Below, in pieces: positions 43,070 through 51,917 of a stretch of DNA of 64,000 nt. The stretch's first letter is position 1. Each line of letters begins with the position of its first letter. The notes under the pieces were generated by a model. That model had not been told where the DNA came from. It did not search any database and worked only from the letters and a program-made list of their open reading frames with translations. This DNA comes from Siphonobacter aquaeclarae (lineage in GTDB: Bacteria > Bacteroidota > Bacteroidia > Cytophagales > Spirosomataceae): assembly GCF_900103285.1 (NCBI RefSeq), contig NZ_FNGS01000001.1, positions 186,001 to 250,000 of the forward strand, written 5' to 3'. The translations under genes were made by a program, and so were the position numbers.

Positions 43070-45103
43070 ATGAGATCACATCGCCCGATGCTGATCGGTA
43101 TCCTGGTTTTACTGTCTTTTTTAACGGGTTGTTCCCCTGAAAAAGCAGTAGTTGACCTGAGTGCCTATGAAAAAATAAGCCGCGAACTCGCGCGGTTAGA
43201 TAACAACCCCGGCCGTTCGCAGGCCATGCGGTATGCCGACTCGCTGCGGCGCAAAACCGCTCCGGATACACTGCTCGTGCGGATTGCCCGGCTGGAATTC
43301 CTGCGCGACCGGACGCAGTCGGCCAGCCGGTTTGGCGAAAGCCTGCGGTATGCCGATTCTGTCATCACCGATCTCGAACAACAAACGGCAGACAACAGCG
43401 ACCGGCAAAAGCTACTGACGATGATGTACCGGCGAAAGGCAATCCTGCTTGGCCATATCGGAGACACCGAAGGCGCGGTATCGTTCTTCCGGCAATCGAT
43501 GGAGCTCGGAAGCCGCCTGTCCGATACCTGCTTTGCGGCCGGAAACAGCATCAATATCAGCACAAGCTTTGCCGCCATGCGCTATCGGGCGAAGCGGTAC
43601 CGGGAGGCCGCCTGGTACTACCGTGACGCGCTGAATACGTATTCCGGTTGTGCGATGGATCAGGCGACAGACTATGATCGGCAGACAACCTGCAACAACC
43701 TGGGACTGGCCTACTTTCGGGCCGGAGACTCCGACAGCGCGCTGATCGCGTACCGGCTTGCCCTGAAGGAAATCGGCCGCTATGCCCGCCGGTATCCCGA
43801 AAAGCACCAGGACGCCGCTAATGCCCTCGGAAATGTTTATAGTAATATTGCCGAAGTAGAGCTGGCCGGTAATAAACTGGATACGACGGTCTCGCTGCTG
43901 CGCCGGAGTATTTCACTTTGCGAAAAAGGTATTCCGGAAGCGGCGCTTTTTTCCCGCATCCGGCTGATAGAGGCCTGTACCCGGACGGGAAAACTGAGCG
44001 AGGCCGGGACTGCGCTGCAGGCCGTGACGCGCGTTCTGGATACCCTGCATTCGGAAGAAGGTTCGAAGCGATTTTTTCGCGCAGCGGCGCAGTACTACGA
44101 ACGTTCCGGTGATTCCGGACAGGCACTTTTCTTCCAGCGGAAATATGCGAATGAGATCGAAAAAGAGAACAAAGCGACGGCCGAGCGAACAGAATCGGAC
44201 GTGATTCAGTCGCTTCGCCTGGCTGTAACGGAGGGGCGTCTGGCTTTGCTTGAGCAGCAAAGCAATGTCAAAACCCTGTTCCTGTTGCTGGCTGCCGGCG
44301 GCGCGGCGGCTTCGGTCGTCGTTTTGCTGCTGATCGGCTTGTATTCCCGTAGGCTGAAAACCCGCAACCGGGAAGTAACCTCGGTAAACCGGCAGCTGGA
44401 GGTGACATTGTCCGGCTTGCACGCCTCTAACCAGCGTTATAGCCGCATGATCGGGGTCATCGCGCACGACCTGAAAAATCCCATGAAAGTGATCGAGCAC
44501 CTGAGCGAACGGGGCATACAGGGGCAGGCCGAAACCGCGGACGTCCTCCGGGCCATCTCCGAGGCTTCCCGGGATTCGACAGCGATTATTGAGAACATTC
44601 TCCGGTATGAGCGGGAAGAGCTGGTGCCGGCCCGGACGCTCACCGATTTATACACCGTCGTCGCTCCGTGTATCCGCCTGATGCAGGCAGAGGCGGAGAG
44701 GAAAAATCAGCGGATCGTTTTTTCGGGCGATCACCCGGCCTGGTGCTATGCCAACGCCGACAGCATCTGGCGCGTGATGCTGAACCTGCTCGGGAATGCC
44801 ATCAAATTCAGCTATTCCGGTGCTGAAATCCGCGTGAGGCTTGCCAGCCAGCAGGATAGCATTCTTCTCAGCGTAGAGGACGATGGTATCGGAATTCCTC
44901 CCGACCGGCTTGACGAAGTATTCGATTTTCGCACCCGTATTGCCCGGGCGGGTACCGCGGGTGAAATGCCGACGGGAATGGGTCTTTCGATCTGCCAGCG
45001 GATTATTGCTTTTCACGAAGGAGATATCTGGGCGGAAAGTGAACCCGGTCAGGGAACAGTTTTCTTTTTTACGCTGCCCAAACCCGCCGGAAAACGGACC
45101 TGA
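43070..45103 (+). CDS. TPR-containing sensor histidine kinase with lipoprotein-like signal
   Basis: The 677-residue kinase has an N-terminal signal with a lipobox-like FLTGCSPEK (Cys about 21). Some 370 residues of TPR-like helices follow (for example AAWYYRDALNTYS and LAYFRAGDSDSALIAYRLALKEI). One membrane helix lies around residues 400-425 (LFLLLAAGGAAASVVVLLLIGLY). The cytoplasmic kinase core has the H box IGVIAHDLKNPMKVIEHLS with His at about 466, the N box MLNLLGNAIKFSYSG, G1 VEDDGIGIPPDRLDEVFDF and G2 GMGLSICQRII. TPR kinases of this form are common in Bacteroidota. The LuxR-type regulator 177 bases downstream is the likely partner, although it has its own promoter. Confidence 0.93.
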   Translation: MRSHRPMLIGILVLLSFLTGCSPEKAVVDLSAYEKISRELARLDNNPGRSQAMRYADSLRRKTAPDTLLVRIARLEFLRDRTQSASRFGESLRYADSVITDLEQQTADNSDRQKLLTMMYRRKAILLGHIGDTEGAVSFFRQSMELGSRLSDTCFAAGNSINISTSFAAMRYRAKRYREAAWYYRDALNTYSGCAMDQATDYDRQTTCNNLGLAYFRAGDSDSALIAYRLALKEIGRYARRYPEKHQDAANALGNVYSNIAEVELAGNKLDTTVSLLRRSISLCEKGIPEAALFSRIRLIEACTRTGKLSEAGTALQAVTRVLDTLHSEEGSKRFFRAAAQYYERSGDSGQALFFQRKYANEIEKENKATAERTESDVIQSLRLAVTEGRLALLEQQSNVKTLFLLLAAGGAAASVVVLLLIGLYSRRLKTRNREVTSVNRQLEVTLSGLHASNQRYSRMIGVIAHDLKNPMKVIEHLSERGIQGQAETADVLRAISEASRDSTAIIENILRYEREELVPARTLTDLYTVVAPCIRLMQAEAERKNQRIVFSGDHPAWCYANADSIWRVMLNLLGNAIKFSYSGAEIRVRLASQQDSILLSVEDDGIGIPPDRLDEVFDFRTRIARAGTAGEMPTGMGLSICQRIIAFHEGDIWAESEPGQGTVFFFTLPKPAGKRT

Positions 45104-45247
45104 AAAGAGTTTCCGGCCGGGCTGAAGATGAGTAGAAAGCCGGGCAGGGTCCTGATTGCAGGCCTATAAATACCGCCAGAAATATCGTACATGGAAAGGA
45201 GTCGAATTCCCCTGATCGGGCTATTTACCGAAGGGTCGTTTCGCCCC

Positions 45248-45255
45248 TACATTTG
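45248..45255 (+). promoter_or_regulatory. Bacteroidota-type -7 promoter box for the LuxR regulator
   Basis: TACATTTG matches the Bacteroidota -7 consensus TAnnTTTG. A TTTA about 20 bases upstream (45224-45227) is a poor -33 element. Transcription from here would begin near 45262. That supports the ATG at 45281 as the start of the regulator rather than the in-frame ATG at 45191. Confidence 0.5.
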
Positions 45256-45280
45256 TTCTGACAAGCCAAGTCGACACCAG

Positions 45281-45931
45281 ATGGATAAACAGTACCCGAA
45301 AGTTGACCTTCCTCCCGTAAAGATTCTGTTGGTAGATGACCACGTCCTGCTGAACCTTGGCATGTACGAATTGCTGAAAAAACTGCTGCCGGAGGCGAAA
45401 ATAGCTTTCGAGACGACAACGGAGGCTGCCCGGAAACGCTTGCAGGAAACAGACTATACCTTTCTGTTAACCGATTACCATATTCCCGGTGAAAACGTCG
45501 ACGAATTTATCCGCGATTGCCGGAAAACGTGGCCATCGCTCCTGATACTGGTCGTCAGCGGGCTGAGCGACCTGACCGTTGTCAAACGCTGCCTGCAACT
45601 GAAAGCCAACGGTTTCGTGAGCAAATCGGTCAACGACTACGAGCTGAAAATGGCCCTCGAACGCATCTACCGCGGGGAAGTATACATCAGCAGCGACCTG
45701 ACAGGACGGCTCGCCGCGAGTTTTCTCAACAGCGAAACCTCTGAACTGACGCGGAAAGAAATGGATGTGCTGCTGCTCGTCGCCAAAGGAAAAAACGTAA
45801 AAGCCATCGCCGAGGAGTTGTTCATCAGTCCGTCGACGGTGATGAGCCACCGGTCGAGCATCATGCGGAAGCTGAATGTGCGGTCGGCCGCCGAACTGGT
45901 CCGGTATGCCTACGAGAATAACCTGATTTGA
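45281..45931 (+). CDS. LuxR-family (NarL/FixJ-type) response regulator
   Basis: The 216-residue regulator has the receiver acidic pair in KILLVDDHVLLN (about 14-25), phospho-acceptor Asp at about residue 65 in LLTDYHIPGENVDEFI, and Lys in GFVSKSVNDYELKMAL. The C-terminal GerE/LuxR helix-turn-helix is SELTRKEMDVLLLVAKGKNV followed by KAIAEELFISPSTVMSHRSSIMRKL. The chosen ATG lies behind a TAnnTTTG box. It is the natural partner of the TPR kinase encoded upstream, and the metal-efflux genes begin 65 bases after it. Confidence 0.93.
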   Translation: MDKQYPKVDLPPVKILLVDDHVLLNLGMYELLKKLLPEAKIAFETTTEAARKRLQETDYTFLLTDYHIPGENVDEFIRDCRKTWPSLLILVVSGLSDLTVVKRCLQLKANGFVSKSVNDYELKMALERIYRGEVYISSDLTGRLAASFLNSETSELTRKEMDVLLLVAKGKNVKAIAEELFISPSTVMSHRSSIMRKLNVRSAAELVRYAYENNLI

Positions 45932-45996
45932 GCCAGCGCCGGAAGAATCCGGTGATTTCTTTCCGAAACAGGCCGGTAGCCGTATCTTTACGCCCG

Positions 45997-46380
45997 ATGA
46001 AACGCTGTACGGCCTTCTTTCTGAGTTTCCTGATGTTTGCAGGAAGTCTGTTTCCCCAGACAGACATTGAAGAGGTGTACAAAATTCCGGGGCTTTTTAC
46101 CCATTTTCAGGAACACCGGGCCAAGGCGGATCTTTCGTTCTGGCAGTTTCTGGAGATGCATTACAGTCCGCTTTCCAGGCACGCCCGGACGCCGCATCCG
46201 CACACCAAGATTCCGTTTTACAATCACATGTCGGCCGGTTTTCTGTTCGTTCTGACGGAACAGGGAACATCGCTGGACCCGCCTTCTGTTTCTTACTTTT
46301 CGTTTTCCCACCATTTCCAATACGCCGTATCGTACGTTTTTCAAACGTTCGGCTCCTTGTTGCGACCTCCGCAGGCATAA
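45997..46380 (+). CDS. small exported His-rich protein upstream of the metal-efflux pump
   Basis: The 127-residue product has a signal peptide (MKRCTAFFLSFLMFAGSLFPQ). The mature part is rich in His and aromatic residues: FTHFQEHRAKADLSFWQFLEMHYSPLSRHAR is followed by HPHTKIPFYNHMSAGF and later FSFSHHFQYAVSYVF. No family was recognised with confidence. Small exported proteins of this kind often precede CusA/CzcA genes in Bacteroidota, and the HPH and HMS clusters could bind a metal (inference). The open frame extends upstream, but the inner ATG gives the signal peptide. Confidence 0.7.
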   Translation: MKRCTAFFLSFLMFAGSLFPQTDIEEVYKIPGLFTHFQEHRAKADLSFWQFLEMHYSPLSRHARTPHPHTKIPFYNHMSAGFLFVLTEQGTSLDPPSVSYFSFSHHFQYAVSYVFQTFGSLLRPPQA

Positions 46381-46471
46381 AGACAGCTCCGCCCGCTTAG
46401 CCGGGTGATGTGTTTTCCGGCGAACCGGCCTGACCGGTCCGCCGGCATCTGTCATTTTATCCTTTGCCGGC

Positions 46472-49400
46472 ATGATACAGTCGCTGATCGGATTCAGTAT
46501 CCGAAACAAACTCATCGTGGCCTCCGGCGTCGTGGCCCTGGTGGCCTGGGGAATCTATGCATTCTTCCGGCTGCCGATCGACGCCAACCCAGACATTACC
46601 AATAACCAGGTGCAGGTCATTACCCAGGCGCCTTCCCTCGCTGCCCAGGAAGTGGAGCAGTTCATAACCTTCCCGCTCGAAACGGGCCTGCGCAATGTTG
46701 CAGGAGTCACCGAAATACGCTCCGTTTCCCGCTTTGGTCTGTCAGTGATTACGGTGGTATTCGACGACGACGTCGACACCCACCTGGCCCGCCAGCTCGT
46801 CGGCGAAAAACTGCGGGAATCGGATTTCCTCGCCGGCGTCACCCCGCAGATGGCGCCGATTACGACCGGACTGGGTGAAATATACCAGTACGTACTTCGC
46901 CCGGCGCCCGGGTACGAAGACCGCTATACGCCTGCCGAACTCCGGACCATCCAGGACTGGATCGTGAAGCGGCAGCTTGCCGGTGTACCCGGCGTTGTCG
47001 ACATCAGCAGTATCGGCGGCTACCTCCGGCAATACGAGGTCAGTATCGACCCCGACCGGCTCAAGGCGCTCAATACCACTGTTTCGGAAGTATTTGCCGC
47101 CCTGGCGACCAACAACGAAAACACCGGCGGCAGCTACATCGAAAAAGGCCCGGAAGTATTCTTTATCCGGGGCGAAGGGATGGTACGGACCGAAGCGGAA
47201 ATCGGGCAGGTAGTCGTCAAAACAATCAACCAGACGCCGTTGCTGATCCGGGATGTAGCAGATGTACGTATAGGTCATGCCGTTCGATACGGTGCGATGA
47301 CCCGGAACGGAGAAGGAGAGGTAGTCGGCGGTATTGTCCTGATGCTCAAAGGCGCCAGTTCGGAGAAAACCATCCAGGCCGTGAAAGAGCGCGTCGTGCA
47401 GATCCGGAAAACCCTGCCGAAGGGATTGGTACTGGAGCCGTTTCTCGACCGGACCGTCCTGATCGACAAGGCAATCCGGACTGTTGCCCAGAACCTCCTC
47501 GAAGGCGGGGTCATCGTAATCCTCGTGCTGCTGGTACTGCTGGGAAATATCCGGGCGGGTCTTATCGTCGCTTCCGTCATTCCGCTGTGCCTCCTGTTTG
47601 CGCTGGGGCTGATGCATACGTTCGGCGTTTCGGCCAACCTGATGAGCCTGGGGGCGATTGATTTCGGATTGCTCGTCGACGGCGCTGTGATCATCGTCGA
47701 AGGGACCATCTTCTACCTCGCGCACCGGACTACCGCTGCCCCGATGGACGAAGTAGCCGGGGAATCCGCCGGGCGGATGATGAAATCCGCACTTTTCGGT
47801 CAGCTGATTATCCTGATCGTGTATTTCCCGATTCTGTCGCTGACCGGTATTGAAGGAAAAATGTTCCGGCCGATGGCGCTGACAGTCGGCTTTGCCCTGA
47901 TCGGCGCGATGCTGCTCTGCGTGACGTACGTACCGGCGGTGACAGCCGCCTTTCTCCGTCCCGATACCCGGGAGAGCGCTTTTGCCGAGCGGCTTATGCA
48001 CGGGTTGCAGCGTGCCTACAGGCCGCTGATCCGCTTCGCGCTGCGCCGGCGGGCAGTAGTACTTGCCGTGTCAGTGATGTTATTGATTGTCAGTGGAATA
48101 GCATTTTCGAGAATGGGTGGTGAGTTCATTCCCAACCTCGACGAAGGGGATATGGCCATCAGCCTTACGCTCAAACCGGGTACCTCCCTCAGCCAGACGA
48201 TTGAAACGACAGGCCAAATCGAGCGGATTCTGAAAACGTCTTTCCCCGAAGTAAAGGAAGTCGTCTCCAAAATCGGTACCGCCGAGATACCGACCGACCC
48301 GATGCCCATCGAAGCCGCCGATATCATCGTATTGCTCAAAGAGCCTTCGGAATGGGTCACCGCTCACGACAAACCCGCGCTTCTGGCGCGGATGAAACGG
48401 GCGCTGGAGACATTGCCGGGTGTCAATCTCGAATTTACCCAGCCTATTCAGTTGCGGTTTAATGAGTTGATGACAGGAGTTAAATCGGATATCGCCGTCA
48501 AAATCTACGGAGAAGAACTGGATACCCTCTACCGCCGGGCCAACGAAGTAGCCGGGCACCTGCGTGCTATCCCGGGCGCCGCGGATATCAAGGTGGAACA
48601 GATCGTCGGATTACCGCAGATGCTGGTCTCCTACAACCGTGCGCGCATTGCGGAATACGGTATGAACGTAGCTGCCCTGAACCGCATTCTGAAAACGGCT
48701 TTTGCCGGTGAGGTCGCAGGCAGCGTTTACGAGGGGGAAAAGCGGTTTGACCTGGTCGTCCGTCTCGACAGCGCCCGGCGCCGGGATATTACCGACATCC
48801 GGCAAATGTTTGTGGACCTGCCTTCCGGTAATCAGGTACCGCTCGAAGAACTCGCAACAATCCGGTACAGCAAGGCGCCTATGCAAATCTCGCGGGACAA
48901 TGCCCGGCGGCGTATTACCATCGGTATAAACGCCCGGGGCCGGGACGTAGAAAGCCTCGTGCGGGAGATACAGGCGACGGTAGGGGCGAAGGTCCGCCTG
49001 CCGCCCAACTACTACATCACGTATGGCGGCCAGTTCGAAAACCTGGTCAAAGCCAAATCGCGGCTGATGGTAGCCGTGCCGGTTTCCCTGCTGTTGATTT
49101 TCGTGCTGCTGTTTTTTACGTTCCGGTCAGTCCGCCAGGCATTGATGGTTTTTTCAGCGATTCCGTTTTCCGCCATCGGCGGGATATGGGCGTTGTGGCT
49201 GCGGGGATTGCCGTTCAGCATTTCAGCGGGCGTCGGGTTCATTGCGCTGTTCGGGATTGCTGTGCTGAACGGAATCGTACTGGTCAGTTACTTCAACCAA
49301 CTGAAAGAGGAAGGGTATACGCACCTGATCCGCCGCATTCTGACAGGTACTTCTGTTCGATTCCGGCCCGTGGTAATGACGGCCGCCGTGGCTTCGCTCG

Positions 49401-50734
49401 GGTTCCTGCCAATGGCGATTTCGTCCTCTGCCGGGGCGGAAGTACAACGCCCGCTGGCGACCGTCGTCATCGGCGGACTGGTCTCCGCGACGCTGCTGAC
49501 GCTGGTCGTTTTGCCGGTGCTGTATAGTCTTTTCGGGGAAAGAAAGCTCCGGAGAGTACCGGTTGCAGTGATGCTATTGATCGGCGCGGGGCTTTCTCTG
49601 TCTGCCGAAGCGCAGGTAGTACCGCTGCCGGAGGCTATCCGTGAGGCGAAGGAGCGGAACGGGCATCTGCTGTCGGCCGGTATGACGCTTCGCGCGCAGG
49701 AGCAATTGAAAGGAGCGGCGGTGGATATTCCGAAGACGACGGTCGACTACCAACGCGGACAAATACAGGGCTCTCCGAACGACTATGCGCTGACGGTTGG
49801 CCAATCGGTATCCCTGCCGGGTGTATACCGGTCGCAACGCCGGTACCTGGAAGCGCAGACAGAGGCGGCCCGCGCCGGCCGCGCGCTGACCGAGGCCGAG
49901 CTGGTCCGTGATGTGAGGCTCGCCTACTACCACCTGCTGTACCTCCATGCAAAGCGGAAGCTGCTGACCGAGCAGGATACTCTTTTCGCCAACGTACTGC
50001 GGGCTGCCTCAGTACGGCTCCGGACCGGTGAAACCAATGCCCTCGAAGAAATCTCGGCCAGAGCCCGGCATGAAGGCGTCCGAAACCAGATACGGACCCT
50101 GGAAACCGCGCTGGAATCGGTGCGGCTGCGGCTGGGTATGCTCCTCCAGCGTCCGGAGGGCATAGAGGCGGATACCACAGTACCGCTGATTCTGCGGCCG
50201 GCAGGCGCAGGTACTTCGCGGCCGCTTTCTGATGTGCTGGCGGCGGAGACCGAAGCAGAGCGCCGGAAAATTGCCGTCGAAAAAAGCAGGATGCTTCCCG
50301 ACTTGAGGTTCAGCTACCTCAATCAGTCTATCGAGCGGCAGCGGGGATTTCAGGCGGTACAGGGCGGCGTATCGATTCCGCTGGTTTCGGGGTGGTACCG
50401 CAGTCGCATCCGGGCGGCCGAATCGGCCGCGCAGGCCCGCGAGGCGGAAAATACCTATCAGACGCTGCAACTCGACCGGAACATAGCTATCCTGAGAAAA
50501 CAGCAGACCCGGTATAACGCCTCTCTGAATTACTACCTGGAAAACGCCCTGCCGCAGGCGTCAGCAATCCTCGAAAATGCCCGAAAGAGCTACCTGAGCG
50601 GGGAAATAGACTACCTCGGCTTCGCGCAGGCGAGCTGGCAGGCCTGGCAGATACGCGAGCAGTACCTCGACGAAGTCGCTGCCGCCAATCAAAATACGAT
50701 CGAACTGGAAGCGCTAAGCCTTCCTCAACCCTGA
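46472..50734 (+). CDS. heavy-metal RND efflux pump (CusA/CzcA family) fused to a TolC-like outer membrane factor
   Basis: The 1420-residue protein is a pump of normal length (about residues 1-1030) followed in frame by a complete outer-membrane-factor-like domain. Pump motifs include VQVITQAPSLAAQEVEQFITFPLE, the TM4 Asp in FGLLVDGAVIIVEGTIF, and the metal-group block GTAEIPTDPMPIEAADIIVLLKEP. The second part starts with a new hydrophobic segment (VAVMLLIGAGLSLSAEAQ, about 1036). It continues with LPEAIREAKERNGHLLSAGM and the coiled-coil repeats of TolC proteins (LVRDVRLAYYHLLYLHAKRKLL). Such fusions are known in Bacteroidota metal efflux loci. A periplasmic adaptor follows after 7 bases. Likely cargo is a divalent metal or copper/silver. 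Confidence 0.94.
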   Translation: MIQSLIGFSIRNKLIVASGVVALVAWGIYAFFRLPIDANPDITNNQVQVITQAPSLAAQEVEQFITFPLETGLRNVAGVTEIRSVSRFGLSVITVVFDDDVDTHLARQLVGEKLRESDFLAGVTPQMAPITTGLGEIYQYVLRPAPGYEDRYTPAELRTIQDWIVKRQLAGVPGVVDISSIGGYLRQYEVSIDPDRLKALNTTVSEVFAALATNNENTGGSYIEKGPEVFFIRGEGMVRTEAEIGQVVVKTINQTPLLIRDVADVRIGHAVRYGAMTRNGEGEVVGGIVLMLKGASSEKTIQAVKERVVQIRKTLPKGLVLEPFLDRTVLIDKAIRTVAQNLLEGGVIVILVLLVLLGNIRAGLIVASVIPLCLLFALGLMHTFGVSANLMSLGAIDFGLLVDGAVIIVEGTIFYLAHRTTAAPMDEVAGESAGRMMKSALFGQLIILIVYFPILSLTGIEGKMFRPMALTVGFALIGAMLLCVTYVPAVTAAFLRPDTRESAFAERLMHGLQRAYRPLIRFALRRRAVVLAVSVMLLIVSGIAFSRMGGEFIPNLDEGDMAISLTLKPGTSLSQTIETTGQIERILKTSFPEVKEVVSKIGTAEIPTDPMPIEAADIIVLLKEPSEWVTAHDKPALLARMKRALETLPGVNLEFTQPIQLRFNELMTGVKSDIAVKIYGEELDTLYRRANEVAGHLRAIPGAADIKVEQIVGLPQMLVSYNRARIAEYGMNVAALNRILKTAFAGEVAGSVYEGEKRFDLVVRLDSARRRDITDIRQMFVDLPSGNQVPLEELATIRYSKAPMQISRDNARRRITIGINARGRDVESLVREIQATVGAKVRLPPNYYITYGGQFENLVKAKSRLMVAVPVSLLLIFVLLFFTFRSVRQALMVFSAIPFSAIGGIWALWLRGLPFSISAGVGFIALFGIAVLNGIVLVSYFNQLKEEGYTHLIRRILTGTSVRFRPVVMTAAVASLGFLPMAISSSAGAEVQRPLATVVIGGLVSATLLTLVVLPVLYSLFGERKLRRVPVAVMLLIGAGLSLSAEAQVVPLPEAIREAKERNGHLLSAGMTLRAQEQLKGAAVDIPKTTVDYQRGQIQGSPNDYALTVGQSVSLPGVYRSQRRYLEAQTEAARAGRALTEAELVRDVRLAYYHLLYLHAKRKLLTEQDTLFANVLRAASVRLRTGETNALEEISARARHEGVRNQIRTLETALESVRLRLGMLLQRPEGIEADTTVPLILRPAGAGTSRPLSDVLAAETEAERRKIAVEKSRMLPDLRFSYLNQSIERQRGFQAVQGGVSIPLVSGWYRSRIRAAESAAQAREAENTYQTLQLDRNIAILRKQQTRYNASLNYYLENALPQASAILENARKSYLSGEIDYLGFAQASWQAWQIREQYLDEVAAANQNTIELEALSLPQP

Positions 50735-50741
50735 TATACCC

Positions 50742-51884
50742 ATGAACATACTTCTTAAGTCGGGCCTGATCGCAGGCGTATACCTGCTGGTTGGCTGCCG
50801 GCCGTCGGCCCCGGAATCCGCAACAGAAACAAAGGAAGCCTCTTCTGCCCTTACACTCGCGCCGGCGATGGTCTCCCAGGCCGGTATCCGGACCGGCCGT
50901 CCCGATTCGGTCGAAATCAGCGAGACAATCCAGGCGAACGGAACCGTCGAAGCACCCCCGCAATACATCGCAACGATCAGCGCCCCGCTCGGCGGGTTTG
51001 TTCGCCAGATGCCATTGCTGCAGGGAAGTTTTGTGGAAAAAGGGCAGGTCGTCGTCGAACTGGAACATCCCGACTACATCCGTCTGCAGCAGGAGTTTTT
51101 GCAGGCGCTGAGCCGGCAGACGTTTCTGCGGGAGGACTTCGACCGGCAGGCCCAACTCGAAAAAGAACAGGTTGGCTCCCGCCGCAAGCGCCAGGAATCG
51201 GAAGCGGAGTACCGGTCCACCCAGGCGCTGGTGTCATCGCTCGAAACGCAGCTGAAACTCCTCAACATCGACCCGAAAATTGTCCGGCAGGGAACAATCC
51301 AGAGCAGTATTCTGCTGCGGGCGCCGTTCAGCGGTTATGTGCGGTCGCTCAGCGTCAACCTCGGGAAACATGTCAACGCCAACGAAGCGATGATGGAGCT
51401 GGTCAATAAGCAACACCTGCACGTCGAACTTCAGGTATTCGAAAAGGACATTGCGGAAGTGCAGGAAGGGCAGACGATCCGTTTTTCTCTTCCTCAGGCG
51501 CGGTCCGGAGAACATACGGCCCGGGTAGAGCTTGTCGCGAAAACGTTTGACGGAACGACGAAGACGGTCAAGGTACACGGCCACCTCGCCTCCGGTTTCG
51601 AAGACCTCGTTCCAGGCTCATACGTAAGGGCTAGAATCATCACGCACCGGAAAAAGGTGACGGCCCTGCCCTCCGAGGCGCTGGTATTCGACGGAAGCAA
51701 GGCTTTTGTTTATGCCGTAACCTCCCGGAATGCGTCCGGATGGACGTTTTCCCGTATACCGGTCACAGCCGGAGCGTCGGAAAACGGGTACACAGAAATC
51801 CGCTTTGCGGGAGAGATTCCGCCTGAACTGGTCCGGAAAGGTGCTTATTTCCTGAGTGCCGAAGCGGCGAAAGCAGAGGAATAG
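50742..51884 (+). CDS. periplasmic adaptor lipoprotein of the heavy-metal efflux system
   Basis: The 380-residue lipoprotein has Cys at about residue 19 (LLVGCRPSA). The adaptor plan is visible: IQANGTVEAPPQYIATISAPLGGFV, then a coiled-coil hairpin (LQQEFLQALSRQTFLREDFDRQAQLEKEQ), and the returning lipoyl half SILLRAPFSGYVRSLSVNLGKHV. A C-terminal barrel follows (GSYVRARIITHRKKVTALPSEALVF). It belongs to the CzcB/CusB-like group and completes the pump encoded just upstream, which already carries its outer-membrane factor. A strong hairpin follows. Confidence 0.93.
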   Translation: MNILLKSGLIAGVYLLVGCRPSAPESATETKEASSALTLAPAMVSQAGIRTGRPDSVEISETIQANGTVEAPPQYIATISAPLGGFVRQMPLLQGSFVEKGQVVVELEHPDYIRLQQEFLQALSRQTFLREDFDRQAQLEKEQVGSRRKRQESEAEYRSTQALVSSLETQLKLLNIDPKIVRQGTIQSSILLRAPFSGYVRSLSVNLGKHVNANEAMMELVNKQHLHVELQVFEKDIAEVQEGQTIRFSLPQARSGEHTARVELVAKTFDGTTKTVKVHGHLASGFEDLVPGSYVRARIITHRKKVTALPSEALVFDGSKAFVYAVTSRNASGWTFSRIPVTAGASENGYTEIRFAGEIPPELVRKGAYFLSAEAAKAEE

Positions 51885-51889
51885 GCAGC

Positions 51890-51914
51890 GTGGCGCGGGC
51901 GAAGCCCGCGCCAC
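51890..51914. terminator. bidirectional GC palindrome between convergent genes
   Basis: An 11-bp perfect stem (51890-51900 with 51904-51914, GTGGCGCGGGC on the left) is closed by the loop GAA. It sits exactly between the adaptor stop and the stop of the convergent hydrolase, followed by CTTTTA on the plus strand. It could end transcription from both sides. It resembles the stem at 23551-23576. Confidence 0.65.
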
Positions 51915-51917
51915 CTT

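Noticed and set aside
45191-45280. 30-residue N-terminal extension of the LuxR-type regulator
   Set aside because: A promoter-like TACATTTG box lies inside this stretch, and the receiver domain begins normally after the later ATG.
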